DNA of 64,000 nucleotides from Paulownia fortunei (Eukaryota > Streptophyta > Magnoliopsida > Lamiales > Paulowniaceae). A model generated the notes under the pieces. That model saw only the letters and a list, made by a program, of their open reading frames with translations, did not search any database and was not told the origin of the DNA. A program made the position numbers and the translations under genes. The stretch's first letter is position 1. The number at the start of each line of letters is the position of its first letter. Location of the stretch: positions 18,196,278-18,260,277 of the forward strand of contig CM033120.1 in assembly GCA_019321725.1 (NCBI GenBank), given 5' to 3'. Below, in pieces: positions 1 through 14,300 of the stretch.

Positions 1-1
1 T

Positions 2-160
2 ATTCAATTTGAGAGAGCAGAGCAAGCAACTAAAGCCATTATAGAACTCGAAGGTCGCTTTTTTGGAGGTAGAGTTGTTCGTGCTTGTTTTTATGATGAG
101 GAAAGGTTCAGTAACAATGAGTTAGCTCCCATGCCAGGAGAAATTCCTGGGTTCTTTTGA
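2..160 (+). CDS. DRT111: C-terminal end of DRT111/SPF45-like splicing factor (partial, 5' missing)
   Basis: The last 52 codons of a gene that begins outside the window. The reading frame opens at base 2 and stops at TGA 158-160. The peptide is the end of an RNA recognition motif (FERAEQATKAIIELEGRFF, then GGRVVRACFYDEERF) followed by the tail ELAPMPGEIPGFF. This tail is characteristic of plant DRT111/RSN2/SFPS, the homologue of human splicing factor SPF45, which acts in the nucleus in splice-site selection. In this family the N-terminal part carries a G-patch; it is not visible here. An AATAAA at 210-215 may serve as polyadenylation signal. Recognition rests on recalled family sequence. The gene's place next to an HD-ZIP III gene also fits Arabidopsis (At1g30480 beside At1g30490). 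Confidence 0.88.
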   Translation: MQFERAEQATKAIIELEGRFFGGRVVRACFYDEERFSNNELAPMPGEIPGFF

Positions 161-1755
161 ACATTTGATAGTAAAAGACGCAAGTCATCGTATCAGTTGA
201 AGTGTACACAATAAAATCCTAATGCCGAGTTGGTTGTGCAAAAAACTCTGCTTACCCTCTTTTGTATGGGGGCCTGAAGCATTGGCTTGGCTTCTTCTAA
301 ACATTCAGTTGATTTGGAAGTTGTATGTTTAGACTCATTTTGTCTGACACGTATAGTAGTTAGTTTTCATATAGTTGGCTAGAAGTTGTTAGCATCGTTT
401 CTTATTTTCATTCTCACTGATAGTTGGAGTTGCCAGAACGGCATGATTGAAACATGGTTTATATTTTCATCATTGCATTGTTGTTCTTAAATTCTGATTC
501 GATTTGTGGGTGGATTTTGTAGATTATCTGCGTTCCTATGCTCTTTTATTTTTGTTTTTAATCTGAGATATATCGTGTCTCTGATACTGTTCGAGAGAAA
601 TGAGTAAGTCGCCATTTGATAAAGATTTATTTGAAACCCTGGCCCTGGGAAATGGCCAAATCTGCTGCAGGTTTTACGATTATTTAGTTCTCAGTTGTGA
701 AATCCATGGTAAAGTGCTGCTATACTTCTAATCATTCTATTTATCCTCCACTTGGCACAAAGTCGATCAATTTTTCTGGTAAAACAAAAAGGAAGTTATG
801 AAGATCTGGAGAAAGAACAAAAGGAAGTTACGAAGATGAAAGTTTCTGTGTGCTTCTACAAAGGATTAATCTGTTCAAATTATTTCTTATTTTTATCTAG
901 AACAAGGCATGGTAGTGAAAATTTTAGAACCTGTTTAATTTCATCTTCAAAGTTTTCACTAATTTTAAGGTTGAAAATATTTTTATTAAATTTTTTTATA
1001 AAAATAAAAAATATATTTAAATTAGTTATATCAATATAGACTATATAAATTTAAAAATAAAAAATATAATTTTTTTATAATATCTTTTTTATAAAAATAA
1101 AATATTAACGTGTATGAAAATGAGTTTAACAGATGAAAAAACATTAAAATGCTAGTAAATTTAAAATTAAATTTTAAAAATAAAAATAACTTGTGTTTCT
1201 AATATAAATTAATAAAACAATCAAATAGTTAAAAAATTAAAAAAAAAAACACCTTACGTAAAAGAAACCAAATGGGCTCTTAGTGTTTCAATGGATAGTC
1301 TAACTAAACTATATTTCACCACGAGCGGCCAGTATCATAGGTCCTATCGTTTTTTAAAGTTAATTAAATATAATTACTCATCTCTATCCAAAGAAATAAA
1401 TATAAAATCATCTAGAAACCGATATAAGGTAACTTGAAGTTTAAATTAAATTCTAATTAGAAACAAACTTTTCAAACATACATATATTTTTCTATTTATG
1501 ATGATTATTCATCACATTAATTTTTAAACTTTAAATTTTATTCTCAATATCGTTTATCAATAATCAATTAAAACAAATTTGTAAATAAGTTTCACCCAAA
1601 CTTAAAATTACATCAAGTCAAACCTCAGATAAACCTTGTTTAGCTTTCTTAGATCAACTAAAGTCACAATAAATTTTAGTGTAATCTTAGTCTCAATGTC
1701 CAAAAACATCTCTAATGGGCCTTGGAATTAAATCACAATTAGCGGAAAATGTAAA

Positions 1756-1995
1756 AATATAATTTTGTGCCAATTGTTCCTCCAAGTTCTTGAAATTACA
1801 AGAACCAAAGGTATAACATAATCCACAATAGCAATGTCCTAGATTCATAGACAAATGCACAAATTGTACAAAGCTAATATAATTTTGTCAATTGTTCCTC
1901 CAAGTTCTTGAAATTCCAAGAACCAGAGGTATGGCATAATCCACAATAGCAATGTCCTAGATTCATAGACAAATGCACAAATTGCACACAAAGCT
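1756..1995. repeat. Tandem duplication, two copies of about 120 bp
   Basis: Unit 1 (1756-1875) and unit 2 (1876-1995) both run from AATATAATTTTGT through CAATTGTTCCTCCAAGTTC, CATAATCCACAATAGCAATG and TCATAGACAAATGCACAAAT. They differ by a few substitutions and small indels, which indicates a recent local duplication. No coding role is seen. Confidence 0.9.
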
Positions 1996-3271
1996 TGGAA
2001 TATGCAAAGTATATCATACTTTCTTGTCAATCAATTTTGGGCACAACCACAATGAAGAGGTGTTTGATTCCAAATGAGGCCTCAGATAGTCGATCTAACA
2101 TCAAAATTTTGTTCAGACGGTAATTCCAGATTATATAAACAATGTGTTCCTCCTCATTGGCCTCAACTCAAAAAACTTAATCTCTTCATTACAGGCAAAA
2201 CCAAAAGGGTTTCCTTTTCTTTATTTTATTTTGGCTAAAATCCAAAACCAAAAAGGTTTCCAATAATGACAAAATTTTGGCAAAATTATGATATGCTCCG
2301 AATATACAAGTATAGTGTAAAAATTACGTACAGTACGTACGATTAAAGAAATGTAATCGCAGAAACCGGCTCCGTGGATGTACGGAATGTAACCAGTCCA
2401 CAGGTTCCTATCAACATGCGAAAAGATGAAACTTAATTTTGGTCCAATCATGACATCGCCGGTCATAGCCAGTATTTCGCTACCGGCGACGTGGCATTGA
2501 ACCATCAATGGCACAAAAAGTCGAAGGAAATAAAAATTGTATTTATCGCATATACTGAAAACCTCAGAGACCCGTTTCAAATCACACACACAGCGGCACC
2601 ACGGAAATCACGCGGTCCCGACCGATGAACATTTTTTTTGTCACAAAGACAAAGATTGGCACCGGTGGATGGGAAGGGTGGACCGGCGGCGCAAACGCTG
2701 CGTTTTAGAGTGTCATACGGCACTTCCTATACTTTGGGATTTCTTCCTCATCGGTAACTATTATTGCAACCAAATCTAACAACCATATGAAAGGTTTTAG
2801 AGAAGACAAATAAATAGTGTAAGTTGTGTGTGGAGGTTTTAGAAGCTTTGCGGCGGCAAACGGCGAAGAGAATTAAGAAGATAGAGTCACCTGGACGGAG
2901 GGAAGTTGAAAAATAAATGGTAATGAGAAATTACATGGTACCTTGATGAATCGGGGGTGGAGGATTTAAAAAGGTTCCGTAGAGAGTTTGGCTGAGCTTG
3001 TGCGGCGGATGTGGTTGTGTTTTGAGGTTCAATTTAGGGTTTTGGAAAATTTTCAACTTTTATTTATTTTATTTTTTTGGGGTCAGCTAAACAGTGTAAA
3101 TTAGTGGAGTAAAAGTTTTCTTTTGTTGAAGTTAATAATATAAGAAAATCTTATAAAACATCAATTTGATATTTTAGGTTTTGTTTCAAGGTAGTCCGCT
3201 CCAATTTTAATATTTTTATAAAACATAATAAAAATATTTATTATTTAAAAATATACGGGAGATTGTGACGT

Positions 3272-3565
3272 GTATGTTTGGTTGTGATGTTAAGTAGGAC
3301 AACTCCTATTATAGATTGTATATTTTGTTTAGTTAATAATATGATATTATTATTTTATATTATTATATATATTTTTTAAATTAATATAAGAATTGGATGT
3401 ATGAATATATAATATTTTATTGATATTTTTTATATATTTTATTAATAAGATGATTTGAATATAATATATATATATATGTATGTATAATAATAAATATAAT
3501 ATTTTATAATATTTTGAGAATGATGGAAATTTTTTTGGAGGATTCAATATTTGAACCAAACATAC
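3272..3565. mobile_element. MITE-like element with 12-bp terminal inverted repeats
   Basis: GTATGTTTGGTT at 3272-3283 is matched in inverted orientation by AACCAAACATAC at 3554-3565. The interior of about 290 bp is almost pure A/T with no open frame of interest. This is the structure of a short non-autonomous DNA transposon. No clear target-site duplication was found, so the class is not assigned. Confidence 0.5.
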
Positions 3566-3660
3566 AAAGTCATATTTCTTTTCTTTTTTACTTTCAAACA
3601 TATTTATATATAAAACGGGGGAAAAAAAAAAGAAAATGAAAATAACACCACTTTATAAAT

Positions 3661-4048
3661 TGGGTGAATTTCACTGTGCCCCCTCAAATTAACTTTGCCA
3701 CTTCTAAATATGAAATTATATACGTTACTCACTTCAGTTAAAGAAAAAAAGTATAATTTAGTTCTGATCTGACCACCCTTTTTAAATATTTGAAGAAAAA
3801 TATTAAAATTTTAAAATTCTATTTGCACTTAATAATATAAAATAATTAATTATAAATAAAATAGTTAAGATATATACATAATTTATTAAATAAATATATA
3901 TTTAAAATTTTAACTTCAGTATTTTTCCAATATATTAAAATAATGGGTAAATTTGTAAGTAAATTATATTTTTTTTTGTATTAGATGGGGCAAAGTTTAT
4001 AATTTGAGGGGACAAAATGAAACTAGAGAACAAAGTGAAATTCACCCC
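3661..4048. mobile_element. MITE-like element with GGGTGAATTTCACT inverted termini
   Basis: The left end reads GGGTGAATTTCACT and continues with CCCCCTCAAATT and AACTTTGCC. The right end, read on the minus strand, is GGGGTGAATTTCACTTTG with TCCCCTCAAATT and AACTTTGCCCC further inside. The inverted similarity covers some 50-60 bp with gaps. The interior is AT-rich and non-coding. Such ends are typical of abundant plant MITEs. The target-site duplication is not obvious. Confidence 0.65.
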
Positions 4049-4991
4049 TACGAACATTAAAAGAAGCAAGAGAGGGTGTTTTATCATAATATAGCTTGGG
4101 GAAGTTTGTTGTTTTTTTTGTTTTTTGTTTTTGTTTTTTGTTTTATCTGTTGGCTATAGAATTATCAAATTCTAAAGGACATGTTAAATGGAGCTTGCAT
4201 TTTTATTGTCCAATGTTGTATAATAGGTTTATTATAATCATTATGAGTGTAACTATATACTTTACCTTTATATATTATACATTGTGTTTACATTATTAAA
4301 TCCTTTTACACTATAGATTAACAGTGTTCATGGATTAAGCTCCAGTGTATTTTAACTTATATGATCTTGGTACATGATAGGTTCGAAAGAAATTAATTTC
4401 CAGCCAAAAATATAGCTAGCCAATTATTCTAAGTCAAAACTTACAAGAATTTCACATTTACATAGTTTCTAAAATAGAATAGGTCCACCAACTCAATTCT
4501 TTATTCAATTTTAGTTCATATTTTTCAATGGATACAATTTTTTAGTCCATAGAACCTCAATATTAGTTAAAGTCTAATATTACCTATATCCTCAATATTA
4601 GTTATTGCTCTTTTTTTTTTAGGAAAAAAAAAAGGAGCATGAATTTTTTAATTTATCATAATAATTATTTGTTGAATTTTAATTACTAAGTCTTATATCA
4701 TAATATTTAACATGCTATTTGTTATTATTGGACTGGAACATATGCACAATTTCAGCCGGGTGGTGGATCGGGTCAAAAGGGCAACCCGTTTTAGTCGGCA
4801 TGCTATCCACTTTCCCAATCCGGCAGCCACCGTGGCAAGCGGCCATTTCAATTCTAAATTTGAAAATCTGTGCGCTGTAACCTACTCCGATCCTTTGCCG
4901 TTTGAGATTCTTCTTCTGTCGCCGGCGATCCCACCGCCGCTGATCAGACCTACATCCTAGTTTGTACGCACAAGCAGATACAAAACGGATA

Positions 4992-8149
<3,158 letters not shown>

Positions 8150-9724
8150 TGATTAGAAACTATACAATTTCGCTAACGCTGACCATTCTGCTGCTTTCTT
8201 TCTTACCGTGTTGTTTTCCTGTATAGAGGAGAAAGTTATGTACCAGTGACAAGCGAGATGACAACTTTGCCCTGAACCCTGCGCCATGTTGAATATTCAA
8301 TTTTGTTTTCTACTATCCATTTCAAACGATTAATGTATTGCCTCGATTTATTGTGCAGTTGTTTTCTGACAAGAAATTGTTGCGATTTATTCATTTGAAT
8401 GATTTAATAAATCGATATTTTGCAAATGAAAGAAAGGTGAAAAAACAATGAATGACTAACCGGCGATTTCAAATTTTTGCTTGATGATTTGTTGCTATGT
8501 TTAAGATTAAAAAAATATGGCCAAAAAAGGAACGTAAGAAGTGTTTTATTGGATAAAATCCTATGGGCCGATGAGCCCCCATCATAGAAAAAGTTTGGGA
8601 GGTTTACTTTGTAGTTTTGGGCCCATGTAAATCTGCAATTTCTTGGATTACAATTTTTTTTTATAAATCTTGTTACCAAAAATATATTGTAAGATGGTAA
8701 CCCATCTAGATGGACTGGACCATTCCAACTACAAGTTAAAGACGATATTGAGAAATTCATTGTAAGCTGCACATAATTCAAGACCTTAATGTTCCTACAG
8801 ATTTCCTAGTTTTCCAACTAGACCATTTTTGGTCGCATAATTTCCTGATCTCCAAAATAGATAGCGGGACTAGATTACCAATCAAAATAACATTAGATGA
8901 AATAATCATTTGTACAAACAAGAAGGAAAAACGCACAAGATAATGGTTAAATAAATAAAAATCCAACTAAAGAGTTGGATGGTGAACCCTAACATGTCAC
9001 CAACCAAAACTTAAAAAGAAATTTTATTATTTTATATTTTATTTTTTATTTCAATATTATCAATACATATTAAATATAAAAAATAATATTATCAATGCAC
9101 ACTTAATGCATTATCAATATATGCCAAGTTCCTTTAGTGTATTAGTCATAAAATTTATATTATAATGAAGTGGCATGATTATTACCATTAAATACAAATG
9201 AAAAAAGTTAAATTCATCCCACCGAAAAGAGTAAAGTGGCAAATTTCCAATCCTCTCCACCCCAATAAATTCAAAGCCTCCTTCCACAAGAAACCACAGA
9301 AAACAAATGCATGCAGGAAATAGTAGGTGAAAAAAGATCTTATAACAGTAATAATAATGCTACTAATAAATAACCAGCCGCCCCTTAGCTCTATGTAGAT
9401 TTTTGTCTTTCTAGTTTCTACTATGTCTATTCCTACTGCAGTCTGCACAGGGAAAAGAAAGGAAATGGGAGCTGGTTCTTTTTTATTATTGCTTTGAAAA
9501 ACCCAAGATTCTAAGCAAAAACTTTTATTGCATTGAAAAAACAGTAGCATGAAAAGAGGATTCAAGCGCACGCTCGTCTGAACTCTGAACCATATTTTAA
9601 AAGCAGGATAGAGACAGACACAAATTTTGTTGGGGGGTGCCGACAAAAGTTTACAGCAATGCCCTTTCCTTTCCTTTTAACATATTTTGCAATATCTATA
9701 CGTATATACGTATACATATGCATG

Positions 9725-9762
<38 letters not shown>

Positions 9763-11364
9763 GTCTTTCGCAGTCAGCTTTAAAACTGCCTCGATTTTCA
9801 AATGCAGTAAAAGGAAAGCCCTCATTTAATTGAGTTCCAGTCCCTAAAGATACAGAAGATCATATGCTATGCTATGCCTACACATGCATGCCATGATCAC
9901 GCATGTTTGATGGGTGCATACATGCATGTCCCCCATATATGACATAGTCCCTAAAAAAAACATCATCTGATTCTACATTATGAATAATTTTTATACAAAT
10001 TGTTTTATAAGTTCAAATCTTTTATAAACTCCCTCGTTATTGTTAAATGATCTTAAAACAATAATTATTTGAAATTTGGAGGTGTAGATATTTGTAATCT
10101 ACAATTGAGTAAGCTTGCCTTTCCAATAGAAAGAAATAAAAAAAGAAAAAGGAAACCTTGGTGTTAATATTCTTTTTATTTTTTTGTTTTTGAAAAAAAG
10201 AGGGAAACGAAAAAGATAAGACAGTGTAGGGGACCAAAGGGAAGAGCACTGTGACGATATTATGTTTTAGAGAAGAGGGTTTTTGGCTGGCTCAACCAGA
10301 CGCAGTGAAAGAGATGACTTCACGAGATTTGGTTCAATGTGGTCACCAGCTCTGGTGTCCGGTCCCATGGCTTTGACCTTATGCCAGAAACTTACATTTA
10401 CCATATATACGTATATACATGCACGTACTATCTGCCAAAAATGATGAGCTTTAAAGTCGAAAATCAAGAATTCAAGTGGGGACAACCAAATGGAAACAAC
10501 CATTCAGTAGTAGAGATGCTGCAGAATTGGGGTTCACATATGATCAGAATCCCACAAATCCTCTTCAAGATTCAGTTGGGTTGGTCTTTCTACCCTTTTG
10601 GTTCTGCCCACTCATGTCAACTTTCTCATTCACATTATCCTATTGACAAGAAGTATAGGCAGATTGGTTGTGCTCCAAAGGCAATTTACAGGACTTAAAA
10701 ATAGAGTCACCAAGTGCAAGAATTCTTTCAGATTGGTCTCTCAGCCAAGTGCAAGAAATGGTTGCTCAAAATAAAAAACATAGAACACAAGACAAATGCT
10801 TATCCACCCTTTGTAATGAATTTTGTTCTTAAAAGAAATACAAGAACCACCAAGTCATTCAGTACAAAAATAGTGAAAAAGATGTCGATGCACGCAAAAG
10901 GCAAAAATATGAAGTTCCACTCTTATATTCTACCATAGTAATGGTTTTATGGAATGAAATTCCTCTGATCTGGTTGTGAGTTTAAGATATTTTCAACTCA
11001 AAACACTTGACCCCAAATGGGGTATCGCTGCAAGTTCTCCCTCTAATGTCCCTGCGTATCCTCCATTAGATGGTGTTACTACTAAACAAATAAACTAAAC
11101 CACCATCCCACAAACACAAGATTGCCCTGCTCAGCAACAACTTCGTACTACTGAGACTATACAGCAGCAAGATGACCAAATGATGCAGGCGAACACAAAT
11201 GACATTAAGAGTACCTTCATTCATAGAATCACAAATGACGTAATAGTAGGCATCTCATTAGTTCACAAGTCTAGTTATATCATCACATAGGATTTTGTCA
11301 AATTAAAGATACAAATAACTTAAGCTGCAGCTACTGCAAAGTATCATGGGAGGATTATATTTGG
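8150..11364. other. Intergenic region between the convergent AUG2 and HD-ZIP III genes
   Basis: Contains the two 3' UTRs and otherwise no supported gene. There is an alternating purine-pyrimidine stretch before a (GA)n microsatellite at 9728-9759, two perfect CATGCATG motifs (9883-9890 and 9921-9928), and AT-rich DNA near 9010-9180. The open frame at 10339-10698 has no plant protein character. Confidence 0.6.
9728..9759. repeat. (GA)n microsatellite
   Basis: About 16 uninterrupted GA dinucleotides in the intergenic region between AUG2 and the HD-ZIP III gene. Likely length-polymorphic; no gene is near enough to suggest a regulatory role. Confidence 0.95.
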
Positions 11365-14300
11365 TTACACAAAAGACCAGTTCATAAACATGAAAGCCAG
11401 GCAGTGATTGGAGTCATCATCATTGAGAACCTTCCATGCAATGGCTTGTTCATAAGAGACAGGCCGGCCCATGCTGGAAACACATACTCCTGCTGGCAAA
11501 TAGGCAAAGCCCTGCAGTGGAATGAAAAAATAGCAAATGAAAATATGCCAGAACTTCTCATCAAAACACCAAAAATACCCTTCTCAGAAATTTTGATTAG
11601 CACTGTATGGCGCAGCTGGTGTGCTTGAATGTTGGCTAAACTAATTATCTACAGAATTTAGGACTTACCTGCTGCATGATCTTGGAGAACTCTGAAAGGA
11701 GAATTTTTCGACCAGCTTCATCTAGAATCTTCTCAAGCATTATATCCTGAAGGGCCACCAGAGTTGTTTCCATCATGTCAAGGCCTGCTTGGTTTGCAAA
11801 TGTAAAAACTGCCGATGCCTGAAATTGGAAGGACATTGATCAGTCAGTCAGCTTTGCCTCTCGAAGACCTCGATAATCCAGAACAAAAACACTAAAAAAC
11901 AAGGAGAAATGTAACAATGACTAACATTCATCTTGACCAAGCAGCACATAATAGCATCAGTGTGGTGCCAGAGTTGTTTCAGAACAGCATCACCTACTTG
12001 TGAATCAACCTGAAAGAGCTCTCCCCCAGTGTGCACCCTGAAACATGAGAATAGAATAATTGGCAACAAGACACATGTACTAACTGGTAGACAACTCTAG
12101 TAAAAATTGAAGTACATGTCCCTGTTGTGGAGAAATAGTCACTCAAGTGGATAAACTATTAACAGAACTAGAGGGGTGTACTATTACAGCAATTCCAAAG
12201 ATGCATCAATTATACTCGGACTCATGGCTGAGTCCGTAGCAAACTTGAGCACCATTAATTTAGACTAAAAAGAGGGGTAGAGTTCTTACGTATAGCTCCT
12301 GCAAATCCAACGTGCCAATGTCACAGCCTCTGGCGAACCTGGAAGTGGCTTAGGTACAATATGGGAGCTAAGTTGTGATGGGGCAATTGCCATGGCAACT
12401 CTTTGGACTGAGCCAACTATACTACGTACATATTGACGGGCCATAGCAGCTACACTGTCTTGATAGTGATTTTCAAAAGTGAACTGGAACGCAATAGTCA
12501 AAACAGACCTAAGATTCTGATTACCCGTATCAACTTCACCAGCTAGACGAGCTCCACCATGTCCAACCTCAAGGGCAGAAGCCAAGTCCAATGTCCGCGT
12601 TGCTGCAGGCCCATCCTGCATCACAAATGCAGCCTAGTATTTAACCAAAATAGTTTATTGATTATTTCAGTAAGAGTATTTGAACTGAATCTGAAATCTC
12701 AGTGTGAAAAAGGGGGAAATAACAGATCCAAAGCTGGAAATTTTTCAGGAAACACAGCACAGAGTAGCTTGGAAAACTTTTCCTAGCATGCCACAAGCAT
12801 TCATGTTAATCAGAAAGATCTTTTCTTTTAGTGATTAACATTCTTCAAATCCAAATTAAACTTCAAGAAATGTTACCCAACTGATTTAGGATCTAAAGGT
12901 ATAACACGAAAACCGGAAGGCAGCATAGGAGCATCATCACCAAATGATTCATCTATGGGTGCAAAAACAAGCTGAGCACAGGCACCAGTATTTGTTTCAT
13001 CAATCCCACTGCATAGCTGCGGTGTTACATTAAAGATATCAACAGCATAGCCTACACAAAGAATAAAGAAAAAGTGTTTGAATTTGAATAGTAACGACCA
13101 AACCTGTAACAAATACATATCTCTAGACAAAGCTATGTCCTCAGGAGAGAATGCATGACCCTCCAAGCGAACCACCTCCAGGAACTAAATGTAAGGCAAA
13201 ACATGTTGCAAGTCAAAATAGAGAAGCAAAGCAGAAAATGCAAGACTAGATACGGTGACAAGGCTAGTATTAAAGTAAATAACTAACCTCTTCATGTTCC
13301 ACAGTCTGTGCAAGAGGTAAAATAACTTGACTGCTAGGAAACCCACCAGGCTTTGCGCAAGGGACTGCAAAAGGACTCGCTTTAAGAGAAGCAGCAGAGT
13401 AAACATCAACCCCATAATCAGCCCACTCTGAACGGTGCTCCCTCAGGAAACGAACAAGCAAAGCAGGGGGCACATTCTGCATCATAAAGGTATGGAATAT
13501 CCAAAGATACCAAAATTACGAAACAGTTGTTGAAAACCACAAAGTGGAGCCAGAAGAGAACATAACTCAGATTTAAGATAGTCAGAACCTTATTACAAGA
13601 AAACATAGTTATTGTGAAATAATTAACCAAAACTAACCTGGAGAAGCATCGATGCCCGTGCGCAAAGGACTCCCCAAAAGTAGGGAGCATGGACAGAGTG
13701 TTATAGTGGGAACCAAGAAATTTGCTTGGGGACAAGTTAATGGCAATAGTTACATCTTCAACCCCATCGCTACCCATTATCGACCAACCATCATCAACAA
13801 TCCCATTGACAGCATCATTAAAACCCCTGATAGTCGTTCACCAAATACACAACAAATCAGAAAGTTAAGCAATGGACAATATATATGGATAGTAAGCAAA
13901 TTAGTTGAAGTTGAAGTCATCAGGAAACTCAATGAGAGAGCAATCCAACAATCTTGAATTTTTTTCTTTTCTGAAGTGATTTCATTGTATGTTCATTCTT
14001 TCACATGCTAAGCTTTCTCACCTGCACAATCTTTGACTTAATACCCTAAGAACAGCAGGTTGGCGACCACCGCTACATTGGATCTCTCCATTGGTTTCCT
14101 GAGCAATTTGCCTAATATGACGCAAGGCCTGAATGGAACATGCAGAAAGCACTGAGTTGCTTAAGAGGAACAAGATAAGCATACGCAAATGCGTAACATA
14201 ACCAAAGCAGAAAGTTCTCACAGCCATAGTCATCTTTTGCGCAAGGATTTTGGATGATTCATAAAGTGGCCTTAAAACTTCAGGAACACTCAATGCCTGA

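Larger units (their letters stand above)
161..4991. other. Intergenic region between DRT111 and AUG2
   Basis: No convincing protein-coding gene. The first few hundred bases look like DRT111 3' UTR and downstream DNA. From about 950 it is very AT-rich. It holds a 120-bp tandem duplication (1756-1995), a GC-richer stretch at about 2330-3060 with promoter-like features on the minus strand, and two MITE-like elements (3272-3565 and 3661-4048). These are listed separately. The open frames here are short and show no recognisable motif. Confidence 0.6.

Noticed and set aside
10339..10698. 119-codon open frame on the plus strand
   Set aside because: No domain, no codon bias, no splice context, and overlapping frames on the other strand; treated as chance.
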